Positions 52,565 to 60,989 of a DNA stretch of 64,000 nucleotides are shown piece after piece. Position 1 is the stretch's first letter. Each line of letters begins with the position of its first letter. The notes beneath the pieces were generated by a model. That model was not told the DNA's origin. It searched no databases and saw nothing but the letters and a program-made list of their open reading frames with translations. Both the position numbers and the translations under genes were made by a program. Origin of the DNA: Chersky-840 sp963810195 (GTDB lineage Bacteria; Actinomycetota; Acidimicrobiia; Acidimicrobiales; UBA8190); contig CAWEMO010000005.1 of NCBI GenBank assembly GCA_963810195.1, positions 620,001 to 684,000 of the forward strand, read 5' to 3'.

Positions 52565-53146
52565 TTATCTGGTCGCCTGGACTGCCTCCCCGCCCACCGG
52601 GAGGGCACAGTGATCGGAGAAGCCCTGGCTCCGAAGACCCAGGCCGGCGTTGAAGCGCGACCGGAAGTTCTCCATGGCGACCCACGCGGCGAGTTCCACC
52701 ATCTCGACCTCGCTGAAGTTGTGGTGGAGCCGCTGCACGAGTTCGTCGGTCACGGTCGCCGGGGTCGAGGTCGCCGACTCGGCGTATTCGAGGACGGCTC
52801 GCTCCCGTTCGTCGAACGCGCCGCTCGTTCGCCACCGGGGGACGTCCCGGACCTTCGTGGGGTCCATCCCTTGCTGGAGCCCTTCGTAATACCCGTAGTC
52901 CGTGCACCACGAGCAGCCGATCTCCCCGGCCGACGCCTGGATCGCCAGCCACCGGAGATGGGGGTCGAGATGGCGCCATCCACGCTCGGCGACGGTCTCG
53001 AGCATGCCCCAGGCGATGAGCACGCCCGAGTGGTGCGCCGCCGCGGCCACCGGTTCGACGACGCGGCCGAAACGCCGCTTCGAGTAGCGGAGCGCGAGCC
53101 TGGGGACCAATCGGTCCGCCTTGTCCGCGAGATGCACGTGTGCCAT
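52565..53146 (-). CDS. AhpD-like carboxymuconolactone decarboxylase protein
   Basis: 193 residues. Cys-x-x-Cys (IGCSWCTDYG, residues about 78-81) in the AhpD/CMD context RWLAIQASAGEIGCSWC, followed by the helical half with LEYAESATSTPATVTDEL. Predicted redox-active, likely peroxide or radical defence. This is a second AhpD-type gene besides 2353-2940 and is unlike it in sequence. Confidence 0.85.
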   Translation of the reverse strand: MAHVHLADKADRLVPRLALRYSKRRFGRVVEPVAAAAHHSGVLIAWGMLETVAERGWRHLDPHLRWLAIQASAGEIGCSWCTDYGYYEGLQQGMDPTKVRDVPRWRTSGAFDERERAVLEYAESATSTPATVTDELVQRLHHNFSEVEMVELAAWVAMENFRSRFNAGLGLRSQGFSDHCALPVGGEAVQATR

Positions 53147-53281
53147 CGTCCGACCTCCGATCCATTGCCGGCAGGCCCCGGTGTCCTGTCGGGAGACGGT
53201 CCGTCTACTAGAGGCGGCGCGGACCTGAAAGGTTCCCGGCTGCTGAGCGCCACCTGTCGGAGCCCGGCCCGATGAGGCGAA

Positions 53282-53701
53282 CTACCCGGCCAGATCCCGA
53301 AACGCCGTCACGCGCCGCGGGCGGGCGCGCACGAGCAGCTCGACGGGAACGCCGTTGCGGGCCCCGAACCTCTCGGCCTGATCGGCACCCATGTACCGAC
53401 CGCCGATAGCCGTCGCCCATCGGCGGACCTCGGCGAGGTCGTCAGATGCCTCGGTATCGGCTTCCACCGCCACGAACGAGAACGGTGGTCGGTCGTCGTC
53501 GACGCAGATCGCCACACAGGGGTCGCGCCGGAGCGCTCGACCCTTCACCGTGTCGGCCCCCGTCGTGAAGACGATGGTCCGTCCGTCGAGCGCGTACCAC
53601 GCCGGTACGGCGTGGGGACGTCCGTCCTCCCTGGTGGTGGCCAGGATCGCCGGCCGTGGCGGGGACGAATCCAAGAATGCCCAGGCTTCCTCATCGGTCA
53701 T
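53282..53701 (-). CDS. PPOX-class flavin/F420-binding split-barrel protein
   Basis: 139 residues from ATG 53701. RPAILATTREDGRPHAVPAW and DGRTIVFTTGADTVKGRALR, then PCVAICVDDDRPPFSFVAVE are the PNPOx-like split-barrel pattern. In actinobacteria, members of this group usually use F420H2 or FMN. Substrate unknown. Only about 110 bp separates its start from the divergent hydrolase gene at 53814, so the two share a promoter region. Confidence 0.85.
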   Translation of the reverse strand: MTDEEAWAFLDSSPPRPAILATTREDGRPHAVPAWYALDGRTIVFTTGADTVKGRALRRDPCVAICVDDDRPPFSFVAVEADTEASDDLAEVRRWATAIGGRYMGADQAERFGARNGVPVELLVRARPRRVTAFRDLAG

Positions 53702-53813
53702 GCGCGAGTAGCTCACGACCGTCCAACCCGCCGGGCCGCCGACCTTCTTCCCGTCGCGCGCAGCTCGCCGAGATTGCAGCGCCGCGGACCGCCTTCTGCT
53801 TGACTCTGGCACC

Positions 53814-54572
53814 GTGAACGAGCTCGCGGTGCCCGTCGACAGGGGAGAGGGTCCCCCGGTGGTCCTGCTCCACGGCTATGCCATGCGGCCGGCCACCTAC
53901 GGGCGCCTGGCCGATCTGCTCGCCCGGCGCTGCCGGGTGATCATCCCCGACCTCTTCGCCCTCCGAGGCCGTTGGAGCTACCCGTCGGTGCTCGACGCCT
54001 TCACCGCCACCCTCGACCGCCTGGAGCTCGAAAGGGTGACCCTGCTCGGCCATTCCTTCGGGGGTGGCATCGAGCTCGGCTTCGCGAACCGCTTCCCTGG
54101 CCGCGTGGTGGAGCTCGTGTTCTCCGACACCCTGGCGGCCTCGCGGGAGTGGAGCCTGGCCGACGAGACGATGCGCCACCCGATCCGGTTGCTGCGCCTG
54201 GCGACACCGACGGCCGCAGCCGCCTTCGCCCGCTCGTGGATCGCTCACCCCCGCCAGCTCGTGAACGCGGCGTGGTGGGGCTTCACGAGTGGCCGGGACT
54301 CCGCCAGCGAGGCCGTGGCGCGCCACGGTCTCCCGGCCCACGTGCTGTGGGCCAACCGCGACTCGATCCTGTCGCAAGACGACGGACGGCGATTCGCGCG
54401 CGAGCTCAACGCGTCGTTCACGGTGGCGTCGGCGGCACGTCGCAGACCCATCGACCACGACTGGATGTTCCAGGACCCCGACCTCTTCTTCGAGCACCTC
54501 GAGGAGCTCAAGCTCAACGCGCTGGCACCCTCAACGGGTTCCGGGAGCCTGGCAGGGACATCAGGAGGGTGA
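53814..54572 (+). CDS. Alpha/beta hydrolase
   Basis: 252 residues, GTG start. PPVVLLHGYAM is the oxyanion-hole strand, GHSFGGG carries the nucleophile Ser (about residue 83), and PIDHDWMFQDPD near the C terminus supplies His. Asp of the triad is probably in LWANRDSILS. Esterase or related activity; substrate unknown. Four bases separate it from the VOC gene, so they are an operon. Confidence 0.9.
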   Translation: MNELAVPVDRGEGPPVVLLHGYAMRPATYGRLADLLARRCRVIIPDLFALRGRWSYPSVLDAFTATLDRLELERVTLLGHSFGGGIELGFANRFPGRVVELVFSDTLAASREWSLADETMRHPIRLLRLATPTAAAAFARSWIAHPRQLVNAAWWGFTSGRDSASEAVARHGLPAHVLWANRDSILSQDDGRRFARELNASFTVASAARRRPIDHDWMFQDPDLFFEHLEELKLNALAPSTGSGSLAGTSGG

Positions 54573-54575
54573 GCC

Positions 54576-54929
54576 GTGGGGGAGGACTGGGCGCGACCCG
54601 TCGTGCACTGGGAGATCGAGGCGCTCGACGCCGAGCGGCAGCGGGCGTTCTACCGTGAGCTGTTCTCGTGGGAGGTGGGCGACGGCCCGATCATGCAGAT
54701 CCCGGCCGGCTTGGGCGGGCCCGAGCCGGGGCCGGCTGGTCACATCCGCCAGGGAGAGCGCAGTGGGGTCGCGCTCTACGTCCAGGTCCGCGACATCAAG
54801 GCGTCGCTGCGGAAGGCGGCCGATCTGGGTGGCACCGTCATCGCCGAGCCCTTCGACCTCCCGGGTGGGCCGACCCTGGCTCCGATCACCGACCCCGAGG
54901 GGAACCCCGTGATGCTGGTGCAACAGTAG
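54576..54929 (+). CDS. VOC-superfamily (glyoxalase-like) protein
   Basis: 117 residues from GTG 54576, GGAGGG just upstream. VVHWEIEALDAERQRAFYRE and the closing ITDPEGNPVMLVQQ are the two ends of the VOC fold; VALYVQVRDIKASLRKAADL is the central strand-helix. Possible metal ligands are His11 and C-terminal Glu/Asp. May bind drugs or act on small molecules. Confidence 0.87.
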   Translation: MGEDWARPVVHWEIEALDAERQRAFYRELFSWEVGDGPIMQIPAGLGGPEPGPAGHIRQGERSGVALYVQVRDIKASLRKAADLGGTVIAEPFDLPGGPTLAPITDPEGNPVMLVQQ

Positions 54930-54983
54930 GCAACAGGCAGCAGGCAGCAGGCCAGTCGGCATCAACCAGTCGACGACGTGGCG

Positions 54984-55277
54984 TCACTCCAGGGTGGCGT
55001 AGCGCTTGGTCGTGATGCTCGAGGGGTCCGTCAACGACGTGAGCCCGGAGACGGTCGGATCGTCGCGGGCAGCCGTCGCGGACGCCTCCGCGTCGCCGGC
55101 CGACGCCCACAGGGACACCACCAGCCACTCGCCGTCGGCGCCCCGGGCCGTGGTGCGTCGCAACAGGCCCGGCTGCGTGTAGTGGAACTCGGTCTGGGCC
55201 CGTTTGTCGGCGACGAGGAATTCGTCCTCCTCGACGCGGGCAGCGAGCCGGAAGGTAACGACTTCGATGACGGCCAT
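54984..55277 (-). CDS. Small ABM-like hypothetical protein
   Basis: 97 residues from ATG 55277. Strand-helix-strand pattern AVIEVVTFRLAARVEEDEFL, ADKRAQTEFHYTQPGLLRRT, EWLVVSLWASAGDAEASA, resembling the dimeric alpha-beta barrel of antibiotic-biosynthesis monooxygenases. There is no obvious catalytic residue. Convergent with the VOC gene. Confidence 0.7.
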   Translation of the reverse strand: MAVIEVVTFRLAARVEEDEFLVADKRAQTEFHYTQPGLLRRTTARGADGEWLVVSLWASAGDAEASATAARDDPTVSGLTSLTDPSSITTKRYATLE

Positions 55278-55464
55278 GGGGTGGTGCGCTCCCTCCGCGT
55301 GCGTTGGTCGAGAGACACGTTCTACCCGTCGTGCGCCCGACGTGCGCCCCCGTCGTCGGGGCGCGGCCGTCGGGGCGGGGCCGTCGCGCCGACACGACGG
55401 CGCACACGCCTCGGCGCGGAGGAGGGCCGACGAGCGGCCCCCTCCGCGCGTGCCGACGGGCCCT

Positions 55465-56739
55465 CTAGAAGAACACGTCGAGGGTGTTGGTCCCGTCGTC
55501 GACGAACCAGATCCCGCGCCCTCCGGGCACGAGCGCCAGCCCGAACAGGTCACCGGCGCCGCCGGGGGGTGCGCCCGAGTCGTCGAGGGTGGCGGTGTCG
55601 ATGGTCTGCCCCCACGGGGCGGTCTCCACGATGAGGCCGTTGTTGCCGTTCACGGTCAGCACGTTGCCGTTGGGCGCGAGGGTCATCCCGAGAGGATCGT
55701 CGAGCACCGACGCGTCGGACAGGGTCAGGCCTCCGGGGACGCCGAAGGGGGTGGTACGCCACAAGGCGTTGGGCACCTCGGCGATCCGGTTGTTCACCGA
55801 ATCGGCGACGTAGAGGGTCCCGTTCCAGCCCAGGGCCACCCCCGTGGGCCCGACCACCAGGGCCGCCGGGTCGGTGCGCTCCGCGAAGCCCGAGGCCACC
55901 ACGGTCTGGGACTCCATCTTCGGGCTCTGGCCCCAACCCAGCCCGATCTTGATCCGCACCACGGTCCCACCGTCGACGGTGTTACCGGGCTGGTCGGAAG
56001 GGATTCCGTCGTCCGCCGCCACGGTGCCGTTGAGCACGTTGGTCACGAACAGGTAGGCGGTGTTCCCGACGGTCGTCGAGGTCATGTCCCAGGGCCCGTT
56101 GATGGCGCCTCCGGCCCATGTCTCGACGAGCTGGCCCTGGGAGTTGAGCACGAGAAGGCATCCCGGCCCGATTCCCTGCGGGGTCCCCACGTCGGTAGGC
56201 CCGTCGGCCGTCGTGGGCAGACTCCCCACCACGACCCAACCACCGGGAAGCACCGACAATGCAGTCGTCAAACCGATCCCGCCCGGGCAGGGCCCGGTGG
56301 TCGACGCCTGGGTGATCTGCGCGAACTGGCTCACCGAGCCGTCGGGCATCTCCTCCACGATGGTCGTTCCCGTACCCTGGGCGTTGGCCGCGTCGTTGAA
56401 GTTGCTCACGAGCACGCCACCCTGGACGAGGTTCCCGGTGCTCTGGGATACGACGACGATTCCGTAGGGATTCACGTCGCCGTTGGTGGGCACGGTCGAC
56501 GGTCCCGGGACCACGTTGTCGAAGTGGCTCAGGAATCCCTGCGGTGTGGCCTGCGCTGCACCGCTCGTGGCGATTGCGACACCCGTTGTGGTTCCCGCCA
56601 GCGCGAGCACCGCCATCAGCGCCGCAGAGCGTCGGGTGGGCCGTCGCCGTCGCGTGCCCGGATCCGGCTCGAGGGCAGGTGACTGCCCAGAAGTGCTCGC
56701 GGCGAGGTCGCGGGTCTGACGGTCATGATTGTCGTTCAC
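55465..56739 (-). CDS. Secreted NHL/beta-propeller protein (TIGR03118-like)
   Basis: 424 residues from GTG 56739, with an AGGAGG site upstream. Long N terminus with Arg-rich stretch then a signal segment (SAALMAVLALAGTTTGVAIA). The rest is beta-propeller blades: NPYGIVVVSQSTGNLVQGGV, LVSNFNDAANAQGTG, PTGVALGWNGTLYVADSVNN, DDPLGMTLAPNGNVLTVNGN, and GLALVPGGRGIWFVDDGTNT. It likely binds or acts on extracellular material. No catalytic motif is visible. Confidence 0.85.
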   Translation of the reverse strand: MNDNHDRQTRDLAASTSGQSPALEPDPGTRRRRPTRRSAALMAVLALAGTTTGVAIATSGAAQATPQGFLSHFDNVVPGPSTVPTNGDVNPYGIVVVSQSTGNLVQGGVLVSNFNDAANAQGTGTTIVEEMPDGSVSQFAQITQASTTGPCPGGIGLTTALSVLPGGWVVVGSLPTTADGPTDVGTPQGIGPGCLLVLNSQGQLVETWAGGAINGPWDMTSTTVGNTAYLFVTNVLNGTVAADDGIPSDQPGNTVDGGTVVRIKIGLGWGQSPKMESQTVVASGFAERTDPAALVVGPTGVALGWNGTLYVADSVNNRIAEVPNALWRTTPFGVPGGLTLSDASVLDDPLGMTLAPNGNVLTVNGNNGLIVETAPWGQTIDTATLDDSGAPPGGAGDLFGLALVPGGRGIWFVDDGTNTLDVFF

Positions 56740-56869
56740 GGGTGACCACCTCCTGCCGGTCCGGACAGACCGCACAGGGTCGGGTACGGCGCAGGTGGGT
56801 CAGATGTTCACCACGAACGGGTCAGATGTTCACCACGGGCTGCCCTGTTGGCGGAGTTCGCCGGGGGGG

Positions 56870-58108
56870 TCAGAACCAGGTCGAGCACCACGGTGACGGG
56901 GACGACCGGAACATGACGTCGACCCGGTCGAGCGTTCCCGGCGTGTGTTCGTCGACGTACCCGGTGTCGTGCAGGACGCGTGCGGAGACACCTCCCGCGT
57001 ACAGCGAGCCCAGGGCCTGCACCGGCATCGAAAGGTCGGCGGCCTGGTCCGTGCGTGTGCACAGCGCGCCCGACGGCCCTCCTTCCAAGGCGTAGCGTCC
57101 TGCCGTGAAGCCGAGCGTGTCGGTCACCTCGATCACCACGCGCCCGTCGACCTGGTAGCGGCGCCCCGACAGGGCGCCCATGACGTCGAGGACGCGTATC
57201 CACAAGAAGTCGAACCGGCCCGTCTGGCGCACCGCACGCCCGTCCTCGAGGATCCACGGCAGGGCTTCGTCGACAGGGCGGTCGCCGGCCCGGACCTTGA
57301 CGACCAGGTCCACCTCGCAGCAGTAGCGCCACAACCGCTCGTAGGCGGCGGGGGTCGTCGCCACGAGCTCCTCCACGGTCAGCTCGCCGGTCAGGCGCAT
57401 GGAGTCCCATTCATTGGTGGCGCCGTAGCGCACGTATCCCTCGGGCACGCCTTCGGGCGAGCGGTACAGCGCCTGGTAGCCCCGGGGTGGCTTCGCTCCC
57501 GGCACCTCCACCTGGTGCAGGACCCTGTCCCACCAGCGCCCGCTGCGCTCGATCGACCCGGGCTGTGCAATGCGGAAGCGCTCGTAGAGCGCCGGGGCTT
57601 CGAGACGCATGATGCGGAGGTCGACGAGCTCCACGCTCCCGGTACTGCTCCCGACCCCACTTCCGCGACGACGGAAGCGGGTGGATGCGAGGTCCACCGC
57701 ATAGGCGGCGCCCTCCACCGCGGCCCCGTAGCCGAAGCGTCCGTAGATGGGGTACTCCGAGGCGATGAGGATCCCCACCGGCTCGTTTCGTTCCGCGCTG
57801 GCGCGCAAGTCCGCCGTGATCATCTCCGTCAAGATGCCCTGGCGGCGGTGGGTGGGGGCCACCGTGACGTTGGTGAGCGCGGCAGCCCGCACCGTGGCGG
57901 GACCGGGGACCGTGAAGTCGGTGGCGAAGGATCGCAGCGTCCCGACCACGCGCTCGCCGTCGAAGGCGCCCCAAGTCCGTCCGAGGTCGACGTCACCCAG
58001 GAGGTACTCGGGGTACCCGTCGGCGACGGTGTACAAGAAGCCGATCCCCATGCACTGCGCCCACGAGTCGATCTCGGACGCTTCGATGGTTCGCACCCCG
58101 TGGACCAT
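56870..58108 (-). CDS. Eis-family GNAT N-acetyltransferase
   Basis: 412 residues, the Eis length. N-terminal GNAT core: ALTNVTVAPTHRRQGILTEM contains the acetyl-CoA motif RRQGI, and ILIASEYPIYGRFGYGAAVE matches Eis. A second GNAT-like region and sterol-carrier-like C-terminal domain follow, ending in WCSTWF, whose free carboxylate is the catalytic base in Eis proteins. Known Eis enzymes acetylate aminoglycosides and other amines at several positions. Tyr needed for acid catalysis is probably within RFGYG. Resistance role is inference. Confidence 0.92.
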   Translation of the reverse strand: MVHGVRTIEASEIDSWAQCMGIGFLYTVADGYPEYLLGDVDLGRTWGAFDGERVVGTLRSFATDFTVPGPATVRAAALTNVTVAPTHRRQGILTEMITADLRASAERNEPVGILIASEYPIYGRFGYGAAVEGAAYAVDLASTRFRRRGSGVGSSTGSVELVDLRIMRLEAPALYERFRIAQPGSIERSGRWWDRVLHQVEVPGAKPPRGYQALYRSPEGVPEGYVRYGATNEWDSMRLTGELTVEELVATTPAAYERLWRYCCEVDLVVKVRAGDRPVDEALPWILEDGRAVRQTGRFDFLWIRVLDVMGALSGRRYQVDGRVVIEVTDTLGFTAGRYALEGGPSGALCTRTDQAADLSMPVQALGSLYAGGVSARVLHDTGYVDEHTPGTLDRVDVMFRSSPSPWCSTWF

Positions 58109-58167
58109 GGGAGAACCCTACCGACGTAGCGGCCCGGCTTCGTCGGGCGACGGCGCGGGGTGTGCCG

Positions 58168-59022
58168 TCAGCCGCTGTTCGCGCCCGACGCCAGGCGCGC
58201 GGCGCGGCGCTGCACCCACTGCCACTTCCCGCTGTCCATGTCGTCGAGCTCGGGTGGTTCGAGGAGGTACCGACGGGCGCGGACCGCGGCGTTGCGGAAG
58301 ACGCGCAGGTCCGGGGACTTGAAGGCCCAGTGGGCGTAGAGCTGGTTCCACATCCGGCGCAGGTCTGCCCACGTCCGACCGGGGTGATGCGCGACGAACA
58401 GCGCCAGCGCCACGGACTTGCGGCTCACCGTCCGCCCCCGGGCCCCCTGGCGCAGGACGGCGGAACGGACCTTCTGCCACATCGCCGCCACCTGGGCGGC
58501 GCTGAGGGTCGGATCGAGAGCGAGGGTCACCTTGGTCGTGGCTTGGTACTCGCCGACCGTCGTGATCCCGAGCACCCGGACGGGGTGGGCGATCTCGAAG
58601 GCGGCCGCCTCGTCCGTGGGAGCGGCGTGGGAGCGCGACCGGCGGCTCTCGGTCGGGGACCGACCCGTGCGTTCCAGGTAGAAGAGGAGCGCGGCGGCAC
58701 GGGCCCGTTCCCACAACCCGGGGCGGTCGTCGTCGCCGGCCGGCTCGGACGCTTCGAGCTCGGCCTGGATCCATTGGGCCAGGTCGGCCGGGGATCGGGT
58801 GCCGGCGGGGACCGGGGAGCGCTCGGCTGCCATGGCGTCGACCTCGTGGCGCAGCTCCCGGATCTCCTCGGCCAGGAAGTCGGCGGGGTCGTCCTCGGCC
58901 GCCGCGTCGACGAGGAACCCCGTCCGGTCCAAGAAGCCCCACTCGGCGCTGCCGGTTCGGGGCCAACCGCGCCGCTGCAAAGCAGCATCGACGCCGGACC
59001 GCAGGAGGTCGACTGTTTCCAT
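58168..59022 (-). CDS. Hypothetical protein
   Basis: 284 residues, soluble, mixed helical. N-terminal part acidic (DFLAEEIRELRHEVDAMAAE), middle Arg/Ser-rich (SRRSRSHAA), then AAFEIAHPVRVLGITTVGEYQ and a basic C-terminal half with WADLRRMWNQLYAHWAFKSP. Conserved-looking Trp and Arg clusters suggest nucleic-acid binding, but no named domain is seen. It ends 60 bp after the Eis gene start on the same strand. Confidence 0.65.
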   Translation of the reverse strand: METVDLLRSGVDAALQRRGWPRTGSAEWGFLDRTGFLVDAAAEDDPADFLAEEIRELRHEVDAMAAERSPVPAGTRSPADLAQWIQAELEASEPAGDDDRPGLWERARAAALLFYLERTGRSPTESRRSRSHAAPTDEAAAFEIAHPVRVLGITTVGEYQATTKVTLALDPTLSAAQVAAMWQKVRSAVLRQGARGRTVSRKSVALALFVAHHPGRTWADLRRMWNQLYAHWAFKSPDLRVFRNAAVRARRYLLEPPELDDMDSGKWQWVQRRAARLASGANSG

Positions 59023-59102
59023 GGCCGAAGACTAATCCTGCCTCCGGCACCACAGGCCACATGAGACCCCGGTCCGGCCAGGGTCGCGACGATGCGGTGA
59101 GC

Positions 59103-60422
59103 TCAGGACACCACGGCGATCACGTAACCGATGACGAGGAGGAGCCCGGTTGCCAGGTGCAGCACGATGTTGGACTGCATGGTGGGCATGAGCGCGTAGG
59201 GGTCCCCGTAGTGCGCACGCAACCCGCGCCACACCTTCAACCCCAGCGGGAGCGGGGCCAGGGCGAGCAGGGTCCACGCCGGGGTGACGCCGGCGACGAC
59301 CTCGGCGACGATGCAGACGAAGGCCGCCCCCACCACGGCCGCGTAGAGGGCTTGGACCTGCGCCGGCGACAGCCGCACGATCAGCGTGCGCTTGCCGGCC
59401 GCGGTGTCGCCGGCGCGGTCGGGGACCTGGTTGACGTACAGCACCAGGGCGATGAGCAGCGCGACCGGAAGCGAGGCGAGCACCGGTTGCCAGCTCCACC
59501 GGCCCGCGCTTGCGAAGTACGTCCCGACCGCCATGACCGGGCCGAACCCGAGCGCCGTGACCGGCTCGCCGAGGCCGCGGTGCACGAGGCGCAGGGGTGG
59601 AGCCGAGTACGCCAGGCTGAGCACGATGCCCACGGCTCCGATGCCGAGGAGGCCCCAGCCGCGTTCGACCGCAAGGTACAGGCCCAGTCCGACCGCCAGC
59701 GCGTACAGGGCGGCGCATCCCGTGACCATGGCGCGCTTGGAAACGAGGCCGTACTGCAAGACGCGTGAGCCGCCGCTGAAGGGGGTGGGGGTCACATTGG
59801 CCGCGTCGGCGCCGTTGGCGTCGTCGAACAGGTCGTTGGCCATGTTGAGCCCGAGGTGGACCGCCACCGCGGCCACGAGCGCCAGCACGAACCACAGCGT
59901 GTGGAAGGCACCGTCGCGCGCCGCGATGACCCCGCCGAGCCCGACGGGGACGAGGGTGGCGGTGAGGAAGGGGAGACGGGTGGCCAGGAAGACGGTCCAC
60001 AGACGGCTCAGCCGGGGCCGGGCCCCCAACTCGTCGAGATAGCCGCGTCCGGCCGGCACGCTGCGCTCGGCGTACTCGAAGAACGGGGTGTCGGCCTCGT
60101 CCCATCCGCTGGCCCGGCGGACCGCCACGCGCAGGCCCTCCCCCGCGGGCGTGGCGCTGCCCCAGAGGTTGACGTAGCGCCGCTCGTCATAGCCCACGCC
60201 GGGCTGGGGGCGGATGTGGCTGAAGGTGAGCTCCACCTCCTGGCCGTCGGCGGGACGAAGACCCCGGTCAAGTGGCCCGATCTGCACCTCGGCGCTGTCG
60301 ACCGACTCGCTGAAGTCGACAGCGATGTTCACCGGGTAGCCATCGGGGCCCACATAGGCGAGCACGGCGTGCGGATAGGACCGGGCCCGGGTCAGCGCGT
60401 CGGTGACGTCGAGGGCAGCCAT
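59103..60422 (-). CDS. PNPOx-like domain fused to UbiA/MenA-type prenyltransferase
   Basis: 439 residues. Residues 1-130 form a split-barrel (PNPOx-like) module: HAVLAYVGPDGYPVNIAVDF, VQIGPL, RRYVNLWGSATPAGEGLRV. Residues about 140-439 are a nine-helix UbiA enzyme with Asp-rich motifs NMANDLFDDANGAD (193-206) and NQVPDRAGDT (331-340), which bind prenyl diphosphate through magnesium. Closest by pattern to MenA-type DHNA octaprenyltransferase. The fusion would bring a flavin/F420-type binding barrel to a quinone-lipid enzyme. Start ATG 60422 is 1 bp after the PPOX stop. Confidence 0.9.
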   Translation of the reverse strand: MAALDVTDALTRARSYPHAVLAYVGPDGYPVNIAVDFSESVDSAEVQIGPLDRGLRPADGQEVELTFSHIRPQPGVGYDERRYVNLWGSATPAGEGLRVAVRRASGWDEADTPFFEYAERSVPAGRGYLDELGARPRLSRLWTVFLATRLPFLTATLVPVGLGGVIAARDGAFHTLWFVLALVAAVAVHLGLNMANDLFDDANGADAANVTPTPFSGGSRVLQYGLVSKRAMVTGCAALYALAVGLGLYLAVERGWGLLGIGAVGIVLSLAYSAPPLRLVHRGLGEPVTALGFGPVMAVGTYFASAGRWSWQPVLASLPVALLIALVLYVNQVPDRAGDTAAGKRTLIVRLSPAQVQALYAAVVGAAFVCIVAEVVAGVTPAWTLLALAPLPLGLKVWRGLRAHYGDPYALMPTMQSNIVLHLATGLLLVIGYVIAVVS

Positions 60423-60423
60423 C

Positions 60424-60918
60424 TCAGGACACCCCCGCCAGCTCGTACACGCGAGCGGGCACGCTCGCCCGGCCGTCTTCCCACCACAACACCCGCTGGG
60501 GCGTGATCTCGATCACGGAGCGCTCGAAGAACAGGGGGATCCCGAAGCGCTTCTTCAGGAAGAAGTCGATGGCGGGCTCCTTGGCCCGCCACAGCGGGAG
60601 CAGCCGTTCCCAGCCCTCGTGCACGTCGTCCTCGACCACGCGGGCGTCGCCCTGGATGGTGGCACGATGGAACGGCTCGACGGGGACGGCCACCGGATCG
60701 GTGAGCGAAAGGCACACCTTGGGGTTGGCCTTGATGTGGCGGAGCTTGCGCGAGAACAGCACCGACGACGTGAGGTAGATGAGGTCGCCGTCGGACAAGG
60801 GGATGAGGGGATACGTGACGGGACGACCGGACTCGTCGATCACCGTCAGTTCCCCGACCAGGGCGACGTCGAGCAGTTCGACGACCGGGGCGGGCAGCAG
60901 GGGGGAGAGTTGGGTCAC
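60424..60918 (-). CDS. PPOX-class flavin/F420-binding protein
   Basis: 164 residues from GTG 60918. VELLDVALVGELTVIDESGR, PVTYPLIPLSDGDLIYLTSS, LRHIKANPKVCLSLTDPVAV and the C-terminal WYEDGR-like LWWEDGRA give the pyridoxamine-oxidase-like split barrel. Adjacent to and cotranscribed with the PNPOx-UbiA fusion, whose N-terminal domain has the same fold but different sequence. A partner redox role in quinone or lipid metabolism is inferred. Confidence 0.87.
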   Translation of the reverse strand: MTQLSPLLPAPVVELLDVALVGELTVIDESGRPVTYPLIPLSDGDLIYLTSSVLFSRKLRHIKANPKVCLSLTDPVAVPVEPFHRATIQGDARVVEDDVHEGWERLLPLWRAKEPAIDFFLKKRFGIPLFFERSVIEITPQRVLWWEDGRASVPARVYELAGVS

Positions 60919-60989
60919 GGTGCGGACAGTACACGGTGGGCATCGGTGCTCGGCAACCGGCCCAGCCCACCACCGTGATCGAGTCCGTG

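Noticed and set aside
54905..54960. CAACAGGCAGCAGG microrepeat after the VOC gene
   Set aside because: Short, imperfect and partly overlapping the stop; no structural or coding signal.
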